Shown piece after piece: positions 37,133 through 46,510 of a DNA stretch of 64,000 nucleotides. Every line of letters starts with the position of its first letter. Position 1 is the first letter of the stretch. A program made the position numbers and the translations under genes. Below the pieces are notes generated by a model that saw only the letters and a program-made list of their open reading frames with translations, was not told where the DNA came from and did no database searches. The stretch is from positions 1,263,982 to 1,327,981 of the forward strand of contig CAJINV010000011.1 in NCBI GenBank assembly GCA_905178155.1, read 5' to 3'. The DNA comes from Amoebophrya sp. A120. Its lineage: Eukaryota; Sar; Dinophyceae; Syndiniales; Amoebophryaceae.

Positions 37133-40100
37133 ATGGCTTCGCGTCGCTCTTGGCTCTCGAAGATCGGTGCAGTGCTGGCTTTGCAGCAGCTAGCGCAAAT
37201 CGCAGTCGTCATGCCCACTGGTGTAGCCGGACGCCTTGCCATGGAATCTCGTCCGGGCCGCGGCGGTGCAGCTCCTGCGTTTGGACGGAAGGGGAAAGGG
37301 AAGGGAAAAGGTGGGAAAAACAACGGGAAAGGGAAAAACGAAGCGAAATGGACGTGGAAACCTAAAGCAGAACAACCAGTGCTCCTGCCGATCCCGGCGG
37401 CGCGTGGTGGTCACCAGACGGGACACCTTCTGGCCGCAAGGGGGACTGGACAGCGCCGTCCTCGTGCGCAGCGCGGGCACACGACCGTCTTTGCTAAGAA
37501 AGATTTTGAGAGCTTGACCCCGGAGGGCCAGGATTCCCTGATGCGCCGCGTTCACACGCTGGTTCTGGCGACCACAAAAGACGCCGTCAAGCGGGCGAAG
37601 AGCTTTTTTGATCCCGCGAATGCGAATTACTACAGGAAGAACGCGGAGTATACCAGTGCTAAACCCTCTGAAAAACTGCGGTTTCACATTGCCGAAGAGA
37701 TCGTTGGGAGGAATGAGATCGGCGATTTGAAATTTTCTGGCGCCCTGGTGAACGTCGTTCCAATACGCATTTTTGCAGAAATAGTATGTGTCGCGCTAGT
37801 ATGTACTATTGCGAAATCGGCACAAACAATGGCAGCAGTAGAGTACATGTACATCACTACACTTTGTTGAGCAAGTCACAAATAAGCGAGTTTGGGATTT
37901 GAATTTTGTGCATTGATCATTATTGTGCTGCATCAGGATATCGATATGTTGAGAAAGTTTGTCAACAGCAACAATGCGGCTGTAATGCTCTGTGGCATTA
38001 GAAGGTAGAAGCGCGAGCTCGTCGAGGTCGACTTGCGCGACGCATTCATTAATATTTGCGTCGGATACCCCAAAGACATTGCAGCCACGCCGAAGACACT
38101 GCCAACGTATAAAGGCCCCGAGCATGAGAATCGGAAACTCGAGGCGAGGCGTCTGTGGGCACCTACTTCCACCGCGTTCGCGATGATGACAGACATCTGG
38201 ACGCCCTCGCGGCGAGTGGAATTTCTGGATGAGCGGACGAATCAGCCGAAATACCCGGCTAGTTTTCTGAAGTTGCTGACAACTACGGACTGGTACATGC
38301 ATCAGCTGGAGAAGCAGGAACGAGGAGGAGAGCAGGAGCAAGCATCTCCTGCATCAGGAGCAGTCATCAGGAACCCCTTGACCACCGCGGCCACACGAGG
38401 GAGTTCCACGGGCTTTAATCCGCCGTCGCGGGGACGCAGCTATGCCAGAGGTAGTACTTCTAGCAGGAGCCCGTCTCGCTCTGTTGATCGCACGCGCCCG
38501 GGTAGTTCTAGACGCAGTCCTAGCCGCTCAGGTCGTTCTACAACTCCCACCATTCGTGGAGGAGCCCAACAAGCTGCGACTGGTCGTGGTTTCGACTTTG
38601 AAACCGATGTCCGCGGCATTGCGTTTGGCGCGACCTGTGACACGATGTATGTGGCAGAGAACGAATCGTTGCAGGATGTGCACATGTATCAACTGCAAAA
38701 ATGTCTGGGTCTGGAAACTTGTAATGCTGCGCTGGGAATAGTGAATGCTCTGTAACGCAAAGGCAAGCATGAGAAATATCTGCGCTTCTTTGTGTTGCGT
38801 TTTTCGCATCACAAACTGCGTTTTTGCATGACAGGCAAAAGGGTCTCTTCTTGGACACGCATCACAAACTTTTTGGTCATGCAAGACAAGCATGACAATG
38901 ACAAACGCAAACCTCAAAATCTTCCAGACCCAGACATTTTTGCATTTGATACGGATGACCTTCTGGCATTTTGCCACATAATAAGCGGCCGACCGGCGCG
39001 GGAGTCCGGGCGGGTAGTGCTCCATCGCGCCGTTCCAACCGTGCGCTTCCGCGACTAAATCTCCCTCGCAAAATTCCCGCAGCATCGCGCCGAATTTGAC
39101 GTAGACCGTGTTGCCCATCAATAATTTTCGCCCCTCGGGAAGCTCGGAGTGGAACAGTGGATCCGTCGTGAACACCTCTTTCTCCGACTTCTGCGCGGCT
39201 GGCTCGTGGTCAACTAGTTTGTTGCGCATAAAGGGCGGCAGTCCCTGGTGGTACGATTTTTGTGGGATCGACGCTAGTTCGTAGCCATGCGTCCTGAGCA
39301 TTCGGGTCCAGTACCCCTCCAGCAGTTCCACGTTCTTGTGGCAGCTGAGTGTGTTTTCGTCGGCGTCGCCTTCTGTGCCATAGTTTTCGTTCGGCTCGCC
39401 CGTGTACAAGTCTTCCTGAAACATCACCGAGACAATCGACATGGGATTCTGTTCCAAAAAATCGTCCATCTCACGCAGCTTTTTCTGCAACACGGCCGCG
39501 GCAAATACGGGCTGCACATTGTAGGTTTTTTCTTCGTCCACAACTTCCCTTGTGTCGGTTTCGATGTTCCAGTGCTCTACCTTTTCCCCGGTGGCTACTG
39601 TTACCTTGGGCATGTTGACCATCGGCGCAACGCCAAACCCGAGCGTATTCCACTGCAAAGTCTTTTTCTTGATGTTGATGTAGTTTTGCTTCAAGAAGTT
39701 GACGGCATTTTTGAACCAGCGACGTCTGATTTCTGGCGCAGAAGCAGCTGTCGAAACCGCGAGGCCGGCCATGCCGGCAGTTAATACCTCGGGCACGGAC
39801 AACTCGGTCGGTCCTGGAGCATCAACATCAAGCTCCTGCTGCATCTTTGCAACGAATCTCTCCAGCAGGTCTTTGTTCTGTTTCATGTCGACTCTAATAG
39901 TGGCCGTCAATTCCAGTGGCAAGTGGTCGCTGGCCAACCAGGGACGGAGGATGTACGGGAAGGGCAACCCCAAGACCGCCTTGTCGTCCGCATGCATCAT
40001 GGCTTTCAGCACTCCCTTATCAGCGTGCACAACTCCCCTCCCCTCGTCCCCTTCATTTGTCTTCACACAAAATACCAAATCCAGGCGGTGCCTCTACTTG

Positions 40101-42049
40101 GCACTGTTTCCATGACAAGTTCTCGTAGCCCAAATAGCACTAGACTCCAGTCGTGTAGCTTTGTCATGCAAAACCGGCATTCTTGCTGATGCTTGTATTG
40201 CCGTTCATGCTATAATACAAATACAAATGAGAGGGAGGGGGAGTCGTGCATTGTCATATCCCTCCTCCTTGCCGCTCTTGGTTTCCGCCAGCAGTTTCTT
40301 TACGTACGGGAATTTCTGTGAAGTAGATGTCGTCAGCTGCTGCTGCAGCTCCTTCCCCTTCCCCACGTCGCCGCTAATACTAGTAGTTCCGGCGTAATAA
40401 AACGAAAAGTCGAAGTCCGACTCGTTCAATTCCGGGTTGATGGCACGCATGTTATGAAATGCAAAAATGTCTGGGTCTGGATCAAAGCAACTTGTCATGC
40501 TAAATCAGATTCTGAATCCTGTATAAAATCTGTGCTGCATGATTAGCAAAAGCTGTCCACTTTTGACCTAATCGAGAGGCAGTTTCTCATGCAAGATAGG
40601 CATGGTAGAACTCTCACAGAGTCTGTCATGCTCTGTCCTACATACCAGACCTCATGGGTCATGGAAAACCTGCATGACAAGTCTGGCATTCTTCCAGACC
40701 CAGACATATTTGCAATGCATAATCCGGCTTTTGACGGAGGGTGCGAGCCACCTGTCGGGGGGGAAAATGGACGACGAAGACACATTCAAAGAAACGTTGA
40801 GTGGAGCGTACCACCGAAAGCACTTGTGGGCGGAAGGACACCACGGAGCTGCATATGGAAGCGTCAGGATTGAAATCGTAAAAGTTGAAAGAGTTTCAGT
40901 TTGTGACGCGTACTTAAAATGCAACCCGCAAAATGCCTGTCTTGCAGAATAGGCAAGGCAGGCAGATTGTAAGCCTCCTGTTGAGGAGCAGTAGAAATAG
41001 AGTTGCTAGAGTAGCACGACACAAGGCGTCTCTCTTCCTTACTCAAACAGCATGACAAACTGGATTTCGGCTCTGGCCAAATTTGTCATGCGCCACTTGA
41101 AAACTAGGCACCTACTGGCGTCCGTTTTCTGCTGTGTAGTGGTTTTGGTCGGTTTAGCATTACAAATCATTTCAACTTTGCCGTTGTCAATCCTGACACT
41201 CCCATAGTAGAGCAGGGGGTGCTAGTAGTGCTACTGAGGAACATGACGAGGAGGAAGAAGTGGCTAGCAAAAAATCATCGTCCTCGTCGTCCGGGCATGG
41301 TAGTCAGTCTCAGGAGTCCTCCCCGTGGAAACGGTACCATACAACCCCGCGGCACGGCGGTGTGCGTCCGGAAGTGGAGATCCTTTCGCCGACGGCCAAC
41401 GGGTCGGAGATGCATTTTCGCGGAGCCGGTACGTTGCAGCGGGCCCAGGTGCGGGTGTTTGGTGAGAAGTTGGCCGCAGAGGGGGCCCCAGCCGTGATCC
41501 TCGGATTCGACGCGAACTCCAAAACGCACATGGAATACGTGCACTGGGTATAGAACAAGTTTACTTTTTTTCTCTTTGAAATTGAATAAAAAATCAGCAG
41601 GCACCGGTACAAAAACGGTGGCGCACTGTATCTCATGGCTTTAGCTTGATGTGTTTCGTCTTTTCTGCTCTATGCCAAGCGTGCTACCCGTTTGATGTAT
41701 TAGGTGGCACAAGGATACGAGAGTATTGTTCGGCAGGATGGGCGCAATGTTCTTACGAGATGTGATGATGAACGACCGTCGATAGACATAGAAGATTTAG
41801 ATCATTTACTTACTTAGTTACAATTACATCATAACTGGCTGCACGTGCACGACCGGATTACTTATATTTCATTTCAACTTACGAATACCACAGGTGTACC
41901 AGAACTTTTTGTTCAAAAAGGAATACGAGAACATGGTCCCCACGATGAAGGAGGAACTGCAAAACTTCAGTGTGGGCCAGAAGTACGACGAAGAAGTCCA
42001 AGAACTCTTCCTGGAGCAAATGCCGAACTTGAAACGGATTGCTCCCTAA
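37133..42049 (+). CDS. EEP-domain protein, paralogue 1, interrupted by an internal inversion
   Basis: Plus-strand exons 37133-37761, 38071-38686, 40726-40861, about 41208-41547 and 41894-42049; the middle (40447-40259 and 40012-38953) lies on the minus strand. ATG at 37133 matches the start of the paralogue at 46511 (MASRR) and opens a signal-peptide-like segment (residues about 10-32) and a Gly/Lys tract. Read with the middle flipped, the frame is unbroken for 1041 codons and aligns along its length with the paralogue. Motifs: SDH and QED in the inverted piece, SHLSGGK in 40728-40800, GFDANSKTHMEY at about 41510. EEP enzymes are metal-dependent phosphodiesterases or phosphatases (CCR4, APE1 and relatives). 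As assembled, the gene cannot give this protein; an assembly error is a real alternative. Confidence 0.75.
37762..38070 (+). other. Intron, possible decayed introner
   Basis: Inferred by comparison with the paralogue, where NVVP runs directly into KDI. Here GTC GTT CC and C AAA GAC ATT are separated by 309 bases. No GT-AG choice gives the same protein. Subterminal inverted segments TATGTGTCGCGCTAG (37784) and CTTGCGCGACGCATT (about 38030) suggest a transposon-like origin. Confidence 0.6.
38686..38952 (+). mobile_element. Introner family A, copy 3 (left inversion boundary)
   Basis: Left GTATCAACTGC then ATGTCTGGGTCTGG; right CCAGACCCAGACAT then TTGATAC. The flanks ACATG (left) and GGATG (right) do not match each other, unlike at other copies. 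Internal sequence matches copy 60251 and the reverse complement of copy 11701, so it is inverted relative to the copy at 40448. Confidence 0.85.
38953..40447 (-). other. Inverted middle segment of EEP paralogue 1
   Basis: On the minus strand it reads RAINPELNESDFDFSFYY, then FPYVKKLLAETKSGKEEG, then (after the intron 40258-40013) VLKAMMHADDKAVLGL, WLASDHLPLELTATIRV, WNTLGFGVAPM, IVSVMFQEDLYTG and YYVAKCQKVI. These align residue by residue with 48427-49900 of the paralogue on the plus strand. There is no stop or frameshift, so the inversion is recent or an artefact. Confidence 0.85.
40013..40258 (-). mobile_element. Introner family B, copy 4, inside the inverted segment
   Basis: On the minus strand it begins TATGACAATGCACGACTCCC and ends GAGTTGTGCACGCTGATAAGGGA. 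TSD AGGGA. Excision joins AAG GAG GAG GGA GTG CTG AAA in frame. The paralogue has no insertion at this point (KSGKEKNVLQAMMH is continuous). Confidence 0.8.
40448..40725 (+). mobile_element. Introner family A, copy 4 (right inversion boundary)
   Basis: Left TATGAAATGC then ATGTCTGGGTCTGG; right CCAGACCCAGACAT then GCATAATCC. Flanks do not match as found (CGCAT and ATCC). They match the flanks of the copy at 38686 when the segment between is flipped: ACATG with ACATG, ATCC with ATCC. Confidence 0.85.
40862..41207 (+). mobile_element. Introner family G
   Basis: Left arm GTCAGGATTGA ... AAAGTTGAAA (40863-40890) and right arm TTTCAACTTT ... TCAATCCTGAC (about 41171-41197) are inverted with few mismatches. 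Body contains CATGACAAAC and TTTGTCATGC. The frame joins GGA AG to T AGA GCA (or the same three bases later). The edges need a non-canonical 5' site (CG or equivalent), with AG at 3'. Confidence 0.65.
41548..41893 (+). other. Intron, GT-AG, shared with paralogue
   Basis: GTATAG after CACTGG and CCACAG before GTGTACCAG. The paralogue has an intron at exactly the same codon boundary (51188-51355), so this intron predates the duplication, unlike the introners. Confidence 0.85.
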
Positions 42050-44108
42050 CGTAGAAGAATCTACATTTGGGAGGAGCAGAAGATAAGTTCCTCTATTTCA
42101 CGAGGAACAAAGAACTCTTTTGGGTGAAGTTCTATACTTGCCGTTGACAAATCTAATCAACAACATCCTGTCTGGTTCTTGTTATTCCCTTCTTTTCCAC
42201 CCTGTTCTAGATCATCTAGCATGGTGGATGGTGATGTATGCGACGATGAAGATGTCCGTTTCCCGCACGCCGTGCTAGTAGTCCTTCTTTATATACTAGC
42301 CCTGGCCTCCGTGTAACGAACTTAACACTAGGAACTCGCATCACATAGCTAACTCCTCCTGGTGTAACAAGACCGCCCCACCACAAAAGCCCCTAGCTAG
42401 GGAGCGGGGCGGGGGAAGGTTGGGGGGCGGGCCCCCCTGCGTTCCGCCTAGCGGGCGGGAGGGTGCGAAGCGGGGGACCCCAGTGTTACCGCAGGGTTGG
42501 GTGGGGCGGGCCCCCTGCTTAACCACGGAGAGGGGCGGGGGCCCCCTGCGTTCGTGGCCCGCGCCCGCAAGGGCGGGTGGTGGTGGCCCCCTGTTTTCCC
42601 TCTAGCGGGAGGGCGGGTGCGAAGAAAAGGCTCCCTGCCTTCCCAAGCGAGCGACCGACCGAACGGGGCGGGGCCCCCCGGCGGGTGGAGGAGATGGGCC
42701 GGCGGGAGGAAGTTGGGGCGGGGGGCGGGGGCCCCCGGTGTTCTTTGGCGCGGCTGAGAGGGTGCAGAGCTGGGGCCCCCTGCGCTACCACGGGGATTGG
42801 CGGGGGCCCCCTCCTCGCCCTCGAGAGGGGCGGGGGGGCCCCCTGTGTTCGTGGCCTTTTGCGGCAAGGCCTAGGGATGGGGGCCGCCTGTGTTCCCCCT
42901 AGCTAGCTAGCGGGCGGAAGGGCGTGGAGCGGGGGCCAGCCGCCTTCCCTAGTGGGCGACCGACGGACGGACCGGCCCGCCGGGCGGGGGAGGATGGGAG
43001 TATGGGGGGCCTCCTGTGGCAACAAACGAACCAAGGGCGGGGGCCAGAGGCCAGCGGCGGGCGGGCCAGATATCAACCGGGCGGCCGGGCCCGAAGGAAG
43101 GAAGGTGCTTGGGGCGGGCCGGCGGGGGGCCCGAGGGAGTTCAGTTGCTCCGCCAGCCCCCCGCCCCCAGACGCCGTGGCGCACAGGAAAGCCCCAATCC
43201 CCCCCTTGCCGCCGCGATTTAAAGCGTCGCGCGGTCCTTTTTTTTCGCGATGGGCTTCGGTGGCGCCCCTCTTCTTCGCCCCCCTTCCGGCCCCCAGGCA
43301 GGGCCGGATAGGCCCGGGCGTCGGTCCGTGGTTTGTCTGGCGCCGGCCTGTTTCTTTCGATCGGCGACCCATGTTGGCCACCTAATGAGTTGAGCCCAAG
43401 CAACAAAGGGTAAGGGAGCCCGGCCCACCCGCCTTGCCGGGGGGGCGCCAAGCTTACCTCTAGCAAACCCGCACGGACGCGCGCCGCCTCCGCCCGGGAA
43501 ACCGCCCTCGCATAGCGGAAATACCCCGGGGCCCATCCCCCTGGCCGCGGGGAAAGCGTGTAGCCACCGCACCTCGGTACTTTGCCGCGCACGGGCCTAG
43601 GTTGGTTCGTTGGCACGCAGGCAAGCGGGCGCCCAGCTGCCCCATGTCTCTATGCCGCGCACCCGCCCCAAGGAAGGGGCCCCGGCCTTCTAGTGTTGGA
43701 CAATGGACAAAGGCAAACGAATCCGCGCAGCTTGGTAAGCTTTTTGCTTCTGTGCGTGGATGCTGCAAAAGGCCGCGGAAGGACGGGCGCCCGGGCATGC
43801 CGCCCCTGCCCTTTTCTGCATGGCCCGCCGCGTCATCTCTTCCTGATGTTTTCTCCTCCTTTGGCTGGGCATCCGATTGGGCGCGCGCCGCCCCCGGGCG
43901 CCATTTTCGAAGCGGCCGCGCGGCCACTTGGCAAGGCCCGCCTTTCCGATCACCCCGCGCGCTCTTTGCATTCCCCACGCGCACGCCCAAGGCCTTTTTA
44001 TTCCTGCTTGAATCAATGCGAGGGCGGGCGGGGCCCAGCGATTTCGGCTCGATCGGGCGGCAACTGGCTGCCCGAAGTGAAGGCGGGCGCGCCCGCGGCC
44101 GGGCGGTC
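42050..44108. repeat. GC-rich degenerate tandem repeats
   Basis: After about 300 bp of ordinary DNA, 42370-43030 is built of units of very roughly 60-70 bp carrying GGGGCGGGGGCCCCCTG then YGTTC, i.e. GGGGGCCCCC palindromes. 43030-44108 stays GC-rich without clear periodicity. Open frames on both strands come from composition. Confidence 0.6.
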
Positions 44109-44542
44109 NNNNNNNNNNNNNNNNNNNNNNNNNNNNNNNNNNNNNNNNNNNNNNNNNNNNNNNNNNNNNNNNNNNNNNNNNNNNNNNNNNNNNNNNNNNN
44201 NNNNNNNNNNNNNNNNNNNNNNNNNNNNNNNNNNNNNNNNNNNNNNNNNNNNNNNNNNNNNNNNNNNNNNNNNNNNNNNNNNNNNNNNNNNNNNNNNNNN
44301 NNNNNNNNNNNNNNNNNNNNNNNNNNNNNNNNNNNNNNNNNNNNNNNNNNNNNNNNNNNNNNNNNNNNNNNNNNNNNNNNNNNNNNNNNNNNNNNNNNNN
44401 NNNNNNNNNNNNNNNNNNNNNNNNNNNNNNNNNNNNNNNNNNNNNNNNNNNNNNNNNNNNNNNNNNNNNNNNNNNNNNNNNNNNNNNNNNNNNNNNNNNN
44501 NNNNNNNNNNNNNNNNNNNNNNNNNNNNNNNNNNNNNNNNNN
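44109..44542. other. Assembly gap
   Basis: 434 consecutive N. It lies between GC-rich repeats and a minisatellite, the usual place for short-read assemblies to break; true length unknown. Confidence 0.99.
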
Positions 44543-44805
44543 GCAGGATGCGAAGTTGCAGGATGCGAAGTTGCAGGATGCGAAGTTGCAGGATGCGAAG
44601 TTGCAGGATTTTCGGCAGAGGTCGCGGCCCCGGAGTTGGTTGAGGTCGCGGAGTTGGTTGAGGTCACGGAGTTGGTTGAGGTCACGGAGTTGGTTGGGGT
44701 CACGGAGTTGGTTGGGGTCGCGGAGTTGGTTGGGGTCGCGGAGTTGGTTGGGGTGGCGGAGTTGGTTGGGGTCGGGTAGTTGGTTGAGTGGTGCGAGTTG
44801 GTTGA
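44543..44805. repeat. Two minisatellites next to the gap
   Basis: Four full copies of the 15-mer GCAGGATGCGAAGTT start at the gap edge, so the array continues into it. From about 44625 to 44800 there are about ten copies of an 18-mer of the type GAGGTCGCGGAGTTGGTT. On the minus strand the 18-mer would encode PTNSAT repeats, but no gene context supports this. Confidence 0.85.
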
Positions 44806-45014
44806 AGTGTTTTGTTTTTTTTTGCCCTTATTAACATTATTTTTTACGGCGGTTGTGACAAGGAGCTGCTTCTCGCTATCCTTAATTATTTGCACGCACC
44901 AGTACAAGCTGGTGTATTTTGACTAGAATGAAGATTGGACGCAACTGCACCGGGAAGAACGCGGATGGAGAAACAAAGGGTCAATAGCCATGAAATTGTA
45001 TAAATGCACTATCG

Positions 45015-45176
45015 TATCCTGTGCGAAACAAGTATCGTACTCGTATAAATGCGAGTACTATTCTTGCATTACAAATCCGCACTACAAATTTTTATTTCTT
45101 GAGGTAAATCCGCATTACAAATTTTATTTCTCATGCTGAGAAATTTGTAATGCTAACTTTTGCAGTGCATATATCG
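45015..45176 (+). mobile_element. Introner family E copy outside a recognised gene
   Basis: Left end TATCCTGTGCGAAACAAG then TATCGTACTCGTATAAATGC, body with TGCATTACAAAT repeats and ATTTGTAATGC, right end CTTTTGCAGTGCATA. TATCG flanks both sides (TSD). No coding exon is recognisable on either side. Right arm partly lost. Confidence 0.65.
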
Positions 45177-46510
45177 AAACTGTAACTGCATCTTCCGCGG
45201 CATTGGCATAGTTGTACCCGTACAATTTACTCGGTCCTCATGAAGACCGGTGATAGTGTATCTGGAGACAACTTATGCGTGGAATATCTTTCCGCATCCG
45301 CATTGTCATATTTTTTGACAGAGGTTTTACTAAGAAGAACAACAACAAATCATTATTCATGAAGTTGATCTTTTTGTTTCTGCAAGAAGGATCAAAAACA
45401 ACCCAGTAGTCGTAAGAAACGTTTGAGGAGGTTGTAGACCAGGGACTCCTTCGAGTAAACTAGTGAAAGTCGCTAACTTATGAGCCTATCTTTTTTTTCT
45501 CTTTTCAAAACATTAGTTTCGACACGAAGAGAAGGAAGACGATGAATAGGCGCTCACGAAGGCCGGGTCTCTACTCAAGTAGAACAAGGTTTCTCGGGCT
45601 ATAGGGTTGTATGTTAGTTTTGAGCTTTGTGTTTTCCCAGTCGTTTTGATTGAAATGTAAAAAAAGTTATTAAAGTAAAAGAGGCCAGCCACAGGGACTA
45701 AACTTCTCAGGTTCGCCTGGTTCCTCGCCGGGCGGGCTTGGGAGGTGGAAGAAGCAGGCAGCACCAGAAAAAAAAAGAAGGTGCGGCCAGAAAGTGAAAC
45801 TGGATCCGTACTACTATCTGGAAACTACAGGATGGATATACGGGAATGATGAAAAACAAGAATGATTTTCGTACATTTTGTCAACATTGTACGATGTTTG
45901 TTTTGTTGTATGATGAAAAACAAAGTGTATGATTTGTAAGGGATTTTTGCCTCTCCGTTCGTCCAGACTTTTTGACTCGAGAAGAACCAACACGGACTTT
46001 CGCCCTTAGGCTGGAACTGGGACGGAATTTAAGCTATGCATCTTCATCGCGGGTGCCGCTGCATCAAGTTCCTACAGATCTTCATACTATCCCGATGTTC
46101 CTCATTGTTCTTCTTGTGTGTGCGTTGTCATGAACGTGCGATCTAAGCATATTAGAAGTAGCGCCAACTGATGTAAATACATTTGGTAAAACCCCCGAAG
46201 ATCTGACAAACTAGATTTTCGCATCGCGATCGTCGCAGCGTCGCGCAAGCACTAGGTACTTCTGCTCTGTGTTTTCAGGTCATGCCCTTGATTCGTGAAA
46301 AAGAGAAAACAGATCACGACTGTCCGTGGGACCATTCACACAGTTTTATTTTTGTACTTCTTTGCACGGAACAAAGCTGCGGACTGCCAACTTACAATTA
46401 TTTACGTCAGCGTTATTCTCACGACTCAACCGAAGGATTGTAGTACAATCATTGTACTCCACGATCGCGCCGCCAGTAGAAAAATAACCAGTCACTTTGT
46501 CAACATGAAG
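45177..46510. other. Intergenic, no gene seen
   Basis: About 1.3 kb upstream of EEP paralogue 2. A string AACTAGTGAAAGTCGCTAAC-like at about 45459 recurs with changes near 52110 downstream of the same gene. No other signal. Confidence 0.45.

Noticed and set aside
37133-38755. Truncated EEP pseudogene followed by an unrelated minus-strand gene
   Set aside because: The minus-strand frame is the missing middle of the same protein, without frame damage, and the introner flanks pair when flipped.
41219-41553. Separate small gene downstream of EEP paralogue 1
   Set aside because: Its protein continues the EEP motif series (GFDANSK after SHLSGGK) and joins in phase across the family G element; the same is seen in paralogue 2.
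43690-44907. Frames over 350 codons on both strands across the gap
   Set aside because: They are open only because N was translated as X; the visible parts are GC-rich repeats and a minisatellite.
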